Shown here: positions 36,246 through 46,421 of the stretch, piece after piece
Numbering within the stretch: the first letter of the stretch is position 1
Layout of the letters: the number at the start of each line of letters is the position of its first letter
Assembly (NCBI GenBank): GCA_001600095.1
Contig: BCIX01000004.1
Location: 1,182,586 to 1,246,585, forward strand
DNA from: Bullera alba
Taxonomy: Eukaryota > Basidiomycota > Tremellomycetes > Tremellales > Bulleraceae
Reading direction: 5' to 3'
DNA: 64,000 nucleotides
Notes under the pieces: model-generated
What the model saw: the letters and a program-made list of their open reading frames with translations, nothing else
The model's database searches: none
What the model was told of the DNA's origin: nothing
Translations under genes and position numbers: made by a program

Positions 36246-38250
36246 ATGTCAGCACCGTCAGGAATCAAGGTCCCCGATCAGCTCAAAACCGCGTTCTCAT
36301 CCGCGACCAACAATGCGACAGACGTTCGAGCCCTGGTCTTCATCATCGAGGGCGGTGAGTGGGTGTTCCAAACGTGCTGCCAGTATGCCTAGTCCAATCG
36401 CTCCATCAGGTCTCAACGAGGCTGGGAGTTATGGTGTGATGTGAACGAGCGGTCAAGCTGACTCTGATGCCCCAGAATCGTTCAAGCACCACACTACTGT
36501 CAACGTCAAAGGGTCATACAAGGATGATGTTGCCCTGCTCCCCGAGGCTCTGCCTGCGCCAAAGACCCCAGCAAGTTTCGCCTATCGACTCGATAGCAAG
36601 GAGCTGGGAAAGTACGAATGGATGATGATCACTTTCGTCCCGGACGACGCTGGAGTGAGTGAACTTCCTGCTTGCCCGGAAGTGCGGGGATGTGAAAGCA
36701 GTATCCACTCTTGCTTCTCTGCTACTGAAACTTGCTGCTGCATGAACGAAGCTCGCCGCACAGCTGACTCAAAGTGCAGGTGCGAGCGAAGATGCTCCAA
36801 GCTTCTTCTAGATCTGGCCTGCTTAAAGCCCTCGGCGCCAACAACTTCAAGCACGACTGGTTCGCCACGTCTCTCGTGGGTACTATTCGCTCCCTAAGTT
36901 CCGCTGCTGACTCGAGATGCCCACGTAGAAAGACCTCACGCCATCATCGCTCAGCGCCCACTTGAACCACCTGGCCTCTCCACCTCCTCTATCCGCTTCC
37001 GAGGCCGCCCTTGCGGAAGTCAGAGAGGCAGAAGCCTTGGAGGCCAAACGCGCAGCTATGGATCCAGAGGCAGAAGCTAGACGACGCAAAGCCGTCGTGG
37101 GGCTCGGCGGCAAGTTTGCCTGGCAGGAGGGTGTATCGGAGGCATTGGACAAAGTCGGGGAAAGGAGCGACGACGGATGGATCGTCTGCTTGGTGAGTCG
37201 CACCTGGAGGACTTGGTATCCCGCTCTGGCCTTATTGACTGGTCAGGAAATCCCCGCTTCGGACCCTGGAGCTGTGACGCTGCTTAAATCGGAGAGCTGC
37301 CCTCCGTCGCAATTAGCATCCAAGCTGCCCGCTAAATCCCCTTGCTACACATTCTACTCGTTCCCCNCCCCCGCCCCTTCTACCCCCGTTGTCGCCAAGT
37401 CCGACACTCCAGCTTCAGCTAGGAACACCTTCCAGGCGTCTGAAGGTGGAGCTCGAGCCGTCACGTCTACTTGGCAGCCAAAGTCTGAACCAGAAAAGCT
37501 CGATGCTTCCGAACCCAGCGAGTCGGCTGGTGAGGTCAAGAAGGAGGATGAGAATGGGGATAAGCCCGAGTCCGAGGAGACGCCCGAAGTCAAATCACTC
37601 AGTCTGTCCGATACCCAAACCCCGACGCCGGCAGCGGGTGTCAAGAGCAAAGGCAGGGTGTTGTTTATTTACACCTGCCCCTCGGGCAGTCCGATTAAGT
37701 TTAGAATGGTGTACTCCTCCGGCGTTAGGAGTATACAGCAGGACGCAAAGGACAAAGCGGGCGTCGAGATCGCTGCCAAGGTGGGCCCCAACCTCTGCTC
37801 CCCTCACAGCTGCTGCAGCTAATGTGTTTTGGTGAACAGCTCGAGACGTCTGATATTTCAGATTTGACGGAATCATACTTGAAATCCTCTATCGGTCCCT
37901 CTAAGCCGACACACTCTTCATCCCTTCCTACGCCCAGTAGGGCAACCACCCCGTTCGGCACCTCCGGAGGTGGAGGGGGAGGGCTGGCAGGGGCCCAGCC
38001 AACGCCTTTCGGAGGGGCATTCGGCAGACCACGCCCTATGCCAGTCAAGACGACGTCCATGAATTCAAACACGTCGGCGTCTCAGATTCCACTGCCCGCC
38101 TCGGAGGTGGGTACTCCAACAAGCCCGTCAGGAGGTGAGGAGGGGGATAGTAAGGAGAGCATAAGACGGGCGTTTGACGCCTTTGGACCGAGGGTGGGAG
38201 GTGGTGGAGCGGGTGGGTTCGCGAGGCCGCGACCCGCCGGCAGGCGATAG
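36246..38250 (+). CDS. TWF1: Twinfilin
   Basis: Twinfilin binds ADP-actin monomers, caps filament ends and helps turn over cortical actin patches. Six exons (36246-36354, 36476-36654, 36780-36875, 36929-37192, 37247-37780, 37840-38250) give 530 aa. The first ADF-homology domain begins GIKVPDQLKTAFSSATNNAT and includes KYEWMMITFVPDDAGVRAKM. The second runs from GGKFAWQEGVSEALDKVG through CYTFYSFP and VLFIYTCPSGSPIKFRMVYS. An acidic, Ser/Glu-rich insertion of about 90 residues interrupts the second domain between two strands; this is not seen in animal twinfilin. The tail is Gly/Pro/Arg-rich, consistent with the capping-protein-binding tail. Base 37367 is unknown (n) and falls in the codon after YSFP. 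Confidence 0.92.
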
Positions 38251-38616
38251 AGGAAGGGATCAGGGACAGTGAGAAGGAAGATGGAAGTAAGTTGTGTATT
38301 TTGACGAATGAAGAAGCAGAAGCCGATTGCCAATGCATGATTCCAATCGATGACTGGTCAAGCGTGGCCATATATGCACATGCATGATGGAGCCTCAGCG
38401 GGCTGCTTGAAATGATATACGAGGGTCAGCCATCTAGCCGGCACTCTACTGGACTTTGTCCTCAACTCCTCGTGTTCCAATCTCACAATGCCTTCCTGAG
38501 CCGTTCGTATCTGACATTCCGCTCATATCGAGCGGTCCATGAGCTGCTGATCCTGCAGCGCATCACGTCGGGGGTACACTCTGGCCTTGTCCCCGACATT
38601 CCTTGCGAGGTATCGG
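38251..38616. other. Convergent intergenic region
   Basis: 366 bases between the twinfilin stop and the stop of the first F-box-like gene. No feature seen beyond the two 3' ends. Confidence 0.4.
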
Positions 38617-39915
38617 CTAGCCGTCTGTCCTGACGTCTGGCAACGAAGTCAGCAAGTCGAGCACAGGAGCAGTGGCATTCGACTCACTGTCACGGCTGGT
38701 CCATCCGTCGTATGCAGTGCAGGGAGTCGGGCATATCTCCAAGCGACCTGCATCGAGAAACGCTTTGATCATATCGTTTGCTGCTCCTGAAGCCGTACCA
38801 TTCCGTTCAAAGTGTGCTCGAGCATGGTCGCTGATTTCTCCGATGATACCCTTCGCATTGTGGTTTGGACAGATACTGGCGTTACACAGACATGAACAGC
38901 CTAACCATCCCCAGACGGCTAGTCGCCTAATGTCATATTTGGAGTAAAGCACGTCGTAGATGTAATATCCCATGTTCCATGCCAGTGGATTATCGCCAGT
39001 AGAAGTTTGGGCGGGATGGAGCTGATTCCAGTCTGGATGCAGCCAGATCGTCAAATACCTGTGACGACTGTAAGGTATGTCCGCAAGGCGATCAGGCCGG
39101 ATGTTGTGAATGACCAGAGGTGAATTCTCATCCAATCTGCCACGAAAGAGGTAGTAGTTGTTCCAAAACTTCGAGAGAGTCCAGTCGTCGGGGCCGGGCA
39201 GATTCCATATTTCGATATTGCCATGTAAGGAACTCGCTAAGAACAAGCGCAGTACTTGGATTTTGACGGCCGGCCAGTCTGCTTCCCCCATCGTCGCACA
39301 CACACCGTCCAAGTGCAGAGTTACTCCTTCGCCGAGAAAATGCGGCGTCTTTCTGAATATCGGGACCGCAACGCGACCAGCAAGGTCGATGTCGTCGTAG
39401 AGCTCGAGTGATGGAGCCTCGTCGAGGACAATGGAGCGGATCCATTCCACAGATTGAAAGAACCTGTGAAGGTCTTGTCGAGAGCTATCATCCTTTAGGA
39501 ACGAGGTCGCTTCGTGCAGCCTGCTGTGTCTGTCGGTCGCAGTTGTCTGTTTCAGGAGGCGTCTGATGGGTGCGAAGAAGGAAAGGTAGTCGTCGTCGTT
39601 CTTGAACCTCAGTGTGTGCCAAATGTAGGGTGTGGCCGCTCTCCAGCCAGCTTTACTGACGGTCTGAATGCTGAGGAGGGTTCGCTGGATGACTTTGTCG
39701 GCGGGAGTGGCTCGGATCTCCGTTGGCGACCGCGACTTCATGTTGTCGAGCTCTGCGCAAATGAGAGGTAGGATATCGTCGGGAATACGAGGGGAGCCCT
39801 TTGTTGAACTGATAGGGTTGACCTTGTTTATCGGATTGATGGTCGGGTGAGAGTCAGGTGGCGAGGGATCCGAGCGGTCGTCCCGGCCAGCCGAAGTGGT
39901 GATTCGAGTGGACAT
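38617..39915 (-). CDS. F-box-like/CPCGC family protein, array copy 1
   Basis: First of five tandem paralogues. The N-terminus resembles an F-box: IPDDILPLICAELDNMKS, then IQRTLLSIQTVSKAGWRAAT and PYIWHTLRF, the usual L-P-x-D-L and W-R-x-x-x-P-x-L-W spacing. Further conserved blocks are FFAPIRRLLKQT, HRFFQSVEWIRSIVLDEAPS, FLGEGVTLHLDGV and LTIWLHPDW. The cysteine block WGWLGCSCLCNASICP has lost the central CPCGC spelling but keeps three alternating Cys. It ends RLEICPTPCTAYDG. A 51-nt intron (38637-38687) leads to a 20-nt last exon (415 aa). Because that intron is in frame, the unspliced 432-residue form is also possible. F-box proteins link substrates to SCF ubiquitin ligases; that role is inference. 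Confidence 0.8.
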   Translation of the reverse strand: MSTRITTSAGRDDRSDPSPPDSHPTINPINKVNPISSTKGSPRIPDDILPLICAELDNMKSRSPTEIRATPADKVIQRTLLSIQTVSKAGWRAATPYIWHTLRFKNDDDYLSFFAPIRRLLKQTTATDRHSRLHEATSFLKDDSSRQDLHRFFQSVEWIRSIVLDEAPSLELYDDIDLAGRVAVPIFRKTPHFLGEGVTLHLDGVCATMGEADWPAVKIQVLRLFLASSLHGNIEIWNLPGPDDWTLSKFWNNYYLFRGRLDENSPLVIHNIRPDRLADIPYSRHRYLTIWLHPDWNQLHPAQTSTGDNPLAWNMGYYIYDVLYSKYDIRRLAVWGWLGCSCLCNASICPNHNAKGIIGEISDHARAHFERNGTASGAANDMIKAFLDAGRLEICPTPCTAYDGWTSRDSESNATAPVLDLLTSLPDVRTDG

Positions 39916-40472
39916 GGCGAACTGAGGATAAGTTAAGCGTCACGTGTCGATCTGTCTGAGTGGTGGGTGACCGGTGCGACTATATCAAGGTGTGGAACCT
40001 GTTTCATAATCAGCGCCGGCACTGCAACTTGATCTCGAACGCTCACCCTGCCAACCTTAACCCTCCTCCGGGTCGACTCTGAGGGATGAGACCCTATGAT
40101 AACGTATCTTTCGACACAAAATTTCCGCTGGGACTGCTGTCCAGTAGTATCACTGGGTCCAGGACTAGGTTGCCGTCTCTGGCAATGTGGATGATGTTGA
40201 ACAGTGAAAGATCGAGTTATAGAATCTGACGAGAAGGTGAAGGGTGCTGAGCCGGAATCAATTCCTGTCCGTAGGGTGGCCCGAGCGAGTGGTCCAAGCG
40301 TTGCATGGTCTGAGCGTACGTGTAGTCGGACATAGCCCTGCAGCAAGGCAGCCGATCCGTTGGTGTTGTCCCTCTCCATCCCTGCTCTCATCCATCCACC
40401 CAACTACTAACGCCCATAGTTCTGGCCATGCTAGGCAGGAGACGCCCTGTGCTCCTGAGTCTTGACCTTTCG
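39916..40472 (-). promoter_or_regulatory. Upstream region of array copy 1
   Basis: Contains the conserved array block: GGAATCAATTCC at 40254-40265, then GGTCCAAGCGTTGCA from 40291 and GGTCTGAGCG at 40307 (read on the plus strand). A probable 5'-leader intron lies between the block and the ATG: on the minus strand GTGAGCG opens near 40048 and an acceptor precedes 40000. Related arrangements occur upstream of all five copies. Confidence 0.6.
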
Positions 40473-41815
40473 CTACAGTTGCTTATCGATCCCCGAAGCT
40501 TCGGCCTGTCCTTCGTGTCTGGGAAAGTGCTCATATCAGCGACTGGATCCGGGACAGTCCGGTTAGTAGCAACTCACCTTTCCTTCTTACGTTTACGCTC
40601 CTTGTATCGAGCACAGGGTTCTCCGCAGATCTCCAGGCGTTTCTCCTCGAAGAAGGCTCTGATGGTTTCCTCCATCCAATGCCTTGGCTTTGCGCGGAGG
40701 CTAGATTTTCTCAGCGCTTGTAGGGCCCAGCGACTGATTGATTCGATGATCTCCCGAACATCGCTCTGTGGACAATCGACTATGTCGCAACCACATGGGC
40801 ATCCCAGCCATCCCCATACGGCGAGTCGAGATCGTTTTTGGATAACACCGGCATTTGGCGAAGTGTCTGTCATTGCGTGGTCACGACATATCCTTACGGA
40901 CACGGCTTCCCCCAAAACGGAAGCGAGCGCTTCGATGGGATTGGCCAGCCTACGAAGGTAGACCCATTCCGAACTCAGCCGTAGCGTCAAGCGCTGGTAG
41001 AACGTATAGTGGAATCGGTCCGGCATCATGTTGTGAATTGTCAAATGCGGTTGGTCGGATTCGGTAGCGAGACGGAGAATCTTGTGAAGGTTGATCCAAA
41101 AAGTGTGACTATCAATGTCTTTTGCGATCGGTGTATACCACACTTCAACATTCGCAGGCCTGGTGTCTCCAACGAGTTGGAATAGCAGGCTAAATTCTTG
41201 GGCCCAAGGTCTGAGGTTTGTCAAGCCACCGGTCAGGCCGTTCAAGTGCAAGGTCATTCCTCGACCAAGATAGCAAGCCGTTCCGAGTACTTTGACTGCA
41301 ATAGTATGCGCAAGATGGATCTCCTCGAGTAGACTGACTGGTGGAGCGGAGTCGAATACGATGTTACGGATCCATCGTGTCGACCTGAAGAACCTCCGGA
41401 GATCGTCGCGATAACTTTTGTTGGGAGGATCACATCTCGGATCCGTCAGGAAGGAGGCTTGCGATACCCTGGCTGTTTCTCGGATGTGTGGCGTTCGTTC
41501 CAATAGGCGTGTGATGGGTATGAAGAAGGAAACATAGTCGTCTTCTCTCTTGAACCTGAGCGTACGCCACAGATAAGGTGTTGCCGCTCTCCAGCCGGCT
41601 ATGTTGATGGTCTGGATACTGAGAAGGGTGCGCTGTATGACTTTGTCGGCGATAGTCGGAGGGACATTCATCGGATGGTTCGATTTCATATGGTCGAGCT
41701 CTGCACAGACGCAGTCCAGAAGGTCATCGGGGAATCGACGTGGGAATGGCGTGAGATCGGGAACGTCGGGTGCTGAGCTGACGGTGCCGAAGACCTGTTG
41801 TGGACTAGCGGGCAT
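40473..41815 (-). CDS. F-box-like/CPCGC family protein, array copy 2
   Basis: 427 aa from two exons (40578-41815 and 40473-40518). The F-box-like start is RRFPDDLLDCVCAELDHMKS with IQRTLLSIQTINIAGWRAAT and PYLWRTLRF. Shared family blocks follow: FFIPITRLLERT, LRRFFRSTRWIRNIVFDSAP, YLGRGMTLHLNGL, HNMMPDRF and LTLRLSSEW. The cysteine motif is intact (WGWLGCPCGCDIVDCPQSDV), followed by a helical stretch and KRLEICGEPCARYK. The phase-2 intron leads to a terminal exon ending EGQAEASGIDKQL. The Cys cluster looks suited to metal binding, but no known zinc-finger pattern fits exactly. No membrane or targeting signal is seen. Reading on past the donor would end the protein after KKER, so the terminal exon is inferred from conservation across the array. 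Confidence 0.82.
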
Positions 41816-42350
41816 CGTGTGTGGGCGTGTCCAGTCGCTCTATAGGGGAAAATCTGACCTGAGCGAGAATTGGACACTGGATTCTACTTCTCCATCAGCG
41901 TTGTGAGGTTGATCGAGCTCGGATCACTCACCGGATCGTTGCTCGACGTGATGACTGTCGTTCGAGATGACGCTCCCGTGTCTTGACGTCCAGGCGGGGT
42001 GAAAGTCGCTGACAACCTCACTATCGTATCCTCACTGCGTCGAGGTCGATGTATCTGCTAGTGTCAACAGTCTTGATCTCATGGGTGGAGTCGAACAGCA
42101 AGATTGTCGAGGTGGAGTTGAGTCCGGACCATTGATGAGGCAGTGAAGGGGACCAGAACGGGATCAAATTTGGACCTTTGGTGGCAGGTGGTCTGAGCGT
42201 TCAAGATGGTGAAAGTGAGGCTGGTACGAGCAGTGGGTGAGAGTTTCAACAGGCAGGCTAGTAATCGCTATAGGATCAGCGTTCATCTATAGATAGTCGA
42301 CAGAGACTGACCTGACAGCGTTTGTCGGCGTCGAAGGTGTATGCAAACTA
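41816..42350 (-). promoter_or_regulatory. Upstream region of array copy 2
   Basis: Carries the conserved block GGATCAAATT (42161-42170) and GGTCTGAGCGTT (42190-42201), about 375 bases before the ATG, the same distance as in copies 1 and 5. A probable leader intron (minus strand GTGAGTGATCC near 41931) lies between. Confidence 0.6.
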
Positions 42351-43722
42351 CTATCGAAAGTCTTCCATTTCCTTCGATGCGTCCGCCTGCGCATTGAGTC
42401 TGCGAGCACATCAGCCGCCGTCTCAAATCGTCATAGCTCTGTTCTGAAAGGCATGTACACTGACCTGTGCTCCTCACGTATACGTGTTTGATGTGCCTTG
42501 TATGTAGCACACGGACCTGGTCTCCCAAAATAGATATGCTTCTCTTTGAAAGCGATTCTCAACTTCTCCTCTACCGACGGTCCTGGCAGATCTCCAATCC
42601 AGGACAGTGCTGTATTTGCGGCGAGATGGTCAAGGGCGGCTCGAATGATGCTGTCGATTACAGCCTGCACATCAGTCGCAGGATAGGAATCGGCATCGCG
42701 ACCACACGGGCAGCCCAGCCATCCGTTGATCATGACCTTGAGATTATGGAAATATGGATATTGGTCGAGCCTAATTCGTCGACGCAGGAGGGCCAAAAGT
42801 ACCCAAGGCCCAAATTCCAGTGCCAGGTTGACGTGAGCACTACGGCCTTGTTGAGTCCAAAGGGCCATGTCATCGAGCTGGATGATCATACAGTTGGGAG
42901 GTATGCCTTGCAATACACCAGGTCGCAGGTCGCGGATAAGCAATTGGAAGGATTTCCATACTGAAAAACCACCATGGAAGTATGCCCAAAACGCTTTATC
43001 GTCCCAGAGCATTTGACTCTTTGCTTCGCGATCCGGCAAATCCCACATTATGACGCGAACTGCCTCGCACGCCGCCATAAGCCCGCGAAACAGGTCATGA
43101 CTGCCACGTTTGACTTCTCCGGCCAAGGCTGTGGCGTTCAAGTGCAACATCACACCATTCCCCAGGAATAAGGGCGTTTGGAACGACGCAAGTCCAAGAC
43201 CGTGCGCGAAATAGATCTCCTTGCTGAGCGAATCTGGAAGAGGTTGACTCATGACCACATGGCGGATGTGCGTGGAGGAGGGGAAGAATCTGCAAAGGTC
43301 GTCGGTGTGAGCACTGTCGGAAGCGGTGCCACTGCTGCTTGCCAGGGAGGGGCCAGCTGGGAACCTTTTTCCCTTGTCGCCTCCTATCGTTCGTCGCATC
43401 AGGCGCGTGATCGGTGCAAAAAAGGCATAGTACCCGTTCCTTGAGCTGAACCTGATGGTGTGCCATATATGAGGTGTTGCTGCTCTCCATCCGGATCTGC
43501 TGATGATCTGAATGCTCAATAGAGTCTTCTGGACGATCTTGTCTTCCGCGGTAGGGTGGATGAAGCTTCGTGTCGTAGAATCCGATTGCATATGGCGAAG
43601 TTCGGCACATTGGACGCGAGAATATCGTCGGGGAAACGGCGAGGGAATGGAGTGATAGGAGGATCATCCGGAGAGCTAGCTTGCGAAGTCCCTTGCGCCG
43701 GGGTATGAAGACTAGTGGACAT
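42351..43722 (-). pseudogene. F-box-like/CPCGC family, array copy 3, broken by a 1-nt frameshift
   Basis: The start MSTSLHTPAQGTSQASSP and RRFPDDILA match the family in one frame. From about 43612 the match continues in another frame (CAELRHMQSDST, then IVQKTLLSIQIISRSGWRAA). Exon 1 (42465-43722) is one base short of the phase seen in copies 2, 4 and 5, so a single base is missing near 43611-43615, inside the F-box-like motif. Downstream the frame is open for over 380 codons, with FFAPITRLMRRT, FLGNGVMLHLNAT and a cysteine block that has lost its third Cys (WLGCPCGRDADSYPATDV). The phase-2 intron and terminal exon (42351-42399, ending ADASKEMEDFR) are kept. Either a recent pseudogene, or a sequencing error in an active gene; initiation at the ATG at 43591 would give a shortened protein. 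Confidence 0.72.
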
Positions 43723-44506
43723 TGTAGCCGAGTAACGGGATGCAGCAAGTTGCGAGTTGGTTTTGAGAGATATCAAGTGATTCGACAGTCGACGCGACTT
43801 TGAGTGGACAGTACGCCTGCTTCAGTATCAGCATTGCTCTCATAGCTCAGCATCGATGACCCACTGTGTTACCACCAATCCTTTGCTTCTCTCCACCGTT
43901 AGACTTGGTGTGTTTGCAGCTTTAACACCAGGTTTATGAGTCGATGGCGGGCTCCACTGTCATCATCGCTCCCTGACAATTGGCGTGGCCGATAATGTAG
44001 ATTGGAGTGGTGGGGCGAGCATCAAGATGTCAGAGTCGGGGCGATTGAGAGAGAGTTGGTGCATCGGAATGAGACTCTAAGCTAGATTGATGACTGACGG
44101 CAAGTCCGCTGCTTGAGAGTTGTTGGAGAAAGCACTGAGGCGTCAGGGCGGAGCCCCAGGGCCCAGGGCCGGGCCTGAGAGACGGGATCAATTCTCGAAC
44201 GAGTGGAAGGCCAGGCGGTCTGAGCGTTGCAAATCGTGTGCTTTCACCGATGGACGGGACTCTACGGGACTATGCAAAGACTACGAGAAGTATAGGAGGT
44301 CATATATCTCCTGATACGTAGGCCTTGGTACTACATTCCGGCTCTCATGCCCTTACGACGGTCCCCGTCCTCGCCTACTTTGATCCCAAATCATGAATTG
44401 CCTCGTCCTCGAGGCGGTTCCTCCATGCCCTTTCATAATCCATATTGTACCGACCCGATATCGTACTCCGTTCATGCACTTGTTGCACGAACGGCGACTG
44501 CTGTCC
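43723..44506 (-). promoter_or_regulatory. Upstream region of array copy 3
   Basis: Has the conserved GGATCAATTC (44185-44194) followed by GGTCTGAGCGTTGC (44217-44230), about 495 bases upstream of the start, further than in the other copies. No other feature seen. Confidence 0.55.
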
Positions 44507-45782
44507 TCACTTCTGGTTCGAAGCTTGGGCTTGCTCCTGACACCTGCAATGCAGTCAGCGACTCGCTGCAGACGATCTTCGAGAGAGCGAAGGACACTGA
44601 CCTCTGCTTCTCGTGCACGCGTTTCTTGTACGCGTCACAGGGTTCTACGCATATCTCCAGGCGTTTGGCATCGAAGATCGACTTGATTCGATCATCTATC
44701 GATAAACCTAGCTGGTCGTTAAATCGATTCGGGGAAGATGTCAAGTGCTCTTTGGCGAGTCGACTGATCCTCTGGATGATCACTTGGACATCCTTCTCCG
44801 GTAACCACATTGCATCGCAGCCGCATGGGCAGCCCAGCCGTCCCCAAATGACTAGTTTTGGACTTGTGACTTCCTTCAGAGGGTTGTACTTGAGTTTGGC
44901 GGAATCGAGGTGTAGGACGTTTGACAACCAAAGCCCCAACTCCGATACGAGCGATCGCTCCGCACCACTATCCAATTCGGCGTATGTCCAGGTTTGGTTC
45001 AGCCAGATCGTAATGTCCCGGTAGGGTGCATAAGCGAAGTAGCCGGTCGAAAAATCATGAAAGACCAAGCGCGCTTTGTCGAGATCGGTACTTAGGCTGG
45101 CGAAGGCGGCCCAGAAGCATTTACATTTACTGTTCGATTGCTCGACATGTGGCGGAGACCATAATTCGATTGTAGTAGGGTCGGAAATCGAGATGAAACG
45201 GCGCAGCATTTCAAACTCTTCTCTCCAGGATTCCGTTCTTATCTCTAACATCTCACGCACACCACGCAGATGCAAGGCAACTCCTTGGCCGAAATAGTGA
45301 GGCCTCCCGATTACATGGGCCGCGATGGCATGAGTGAGGTCGATCTCCTTGACGAGTTCGACTGGGGGAACCATATCGAAGAAGATGATGTGTATCCATT
45401 CTGTAGATTGGAAGAATCGCTGGAGATCCTCAACGCCGTCATCATTCCGATTTAACAACATTGATGCTCGTGATACCCTCGCCGACTGGTCCAATTGTGG
45501 CTCTCGTTCAACAAAGCGGATAGCGGGCGCAAAGAAGGAGTGGTAGTTTTGACCCCAAGTGAGCGTGACGATACGCCATATGTGAGGCGTTGCCGCCCTC
45601 CATCCGGCTTTACTGACTAGCTGAATGCTGAGAAGGGTGGCTTGGATGACCTTGTCGGTGGGGGCAGATTGAATGCCTTCCTTTGGGTCCGCCTTCATGT
45701 TGTTAAGCTCCGTGCATATGCATGCCAGCAGATCATCCGGTAAACGACGGGGAAACGGTGTGAGTTCGGGCTGGTTGTCCAT
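44507..45782 (-). CDS. F-box-like/CPCGC family protein, array copy 4
   Basis: 405 aa from exons 44602-45782 and 44507-44543. The start chosen is the ATG at 45782 (MDNQPELTPFPRR), which aligns with the other copies, although the frame is open about 60 codons further up. F-box-like region: RRLPDDLLACICTELNNMKA, IQATLLSIQLVSKAGWRAAT, PHIWRIVTL. Shared blocks include LQRFFQSTEWIHIIFFD, YFGQGVALHLRGV and ITIWLNQTW. The cysteine motif is intact (WGRLGCPCGCDAMWLPEKDV), then KRLEICVEPCDAYKK. The phase-2 intron (GTCAGT...TTGCAG) leads to the last exon, CQEQAQASNQK. Composition and length are like copy 2. No function beyond the F-box analogy can be stated. Confidence 0.82.
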
Positions 45783-46421
45783 GTTGTCTGATGAAGCAAG
45801 CGGGATGCTAGGGCTGGATGGGGAAGGATGCGAGATCTCGAGTTGGATATCACTACGCAGCCGGGTGGAAGTCGATGGGAATGTCGGGTGTCGAGTACTC
45901 TCGGGGGGATGGTAGGTCAAGCTGACGGAGGTATGAGGTCTGATGAGGAGGCGGATCAGCAACGCAGCGCACAGGCCGTAGTTTAAGCTTAGTGACTCAC
46001 CCTCAGATGTCAGTCATCTCGTCCCTGTCTTCCAGATCGATCAAGTGAATGGACGATGTCTTTAGACCCTAGGTCACGTAGAAATAGGTATGGAGAGGTC
46101 CCCAGCAGCGATGTTGTCACTGTCGGGGGGCTGGGAAACGAAGGGTGGAATCGAACATCAAGATCTCAGAGTTGTCAGTTCTGACGAGGAGGTGAAGGGT
46201 GATCAGGCGGATCAATTCCTGCCATAGAGGCCAGAGCGAGCGGTTCGAGCGTTGCATCGTCTGAGCGTACGTACGGTTATGGTATTACAGCTCCTCGACA
46301 GCTGTTGGACGCTGTCTCTCTTCACAACTGTGCACCCACGCAGTCATCCATTTAGCCAGAGCCCAGAGTTCCGGCCGGGCCAGATATCATGCATCCTGTA
46401 CCTCTGTGCCTCGAGCCTCCG
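45783..46421 (-). promoter_or_regulatory. Upstream region of array copy 4
   Basis: Conserved block: GACGAGGAGGTGAAGGG (about 46178), GGATCAATTCC (46209-46219), GGTTCGAGCGTTGCA (46242-46256) and GTCTGAGCGTACG just after. The order and spacing match copy 1 most closely, including the double occurrence of the GAGCG word. A probable leader intron opens with GGTGAGTC near 46000 on the minus strand. Confidence 0.6.
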
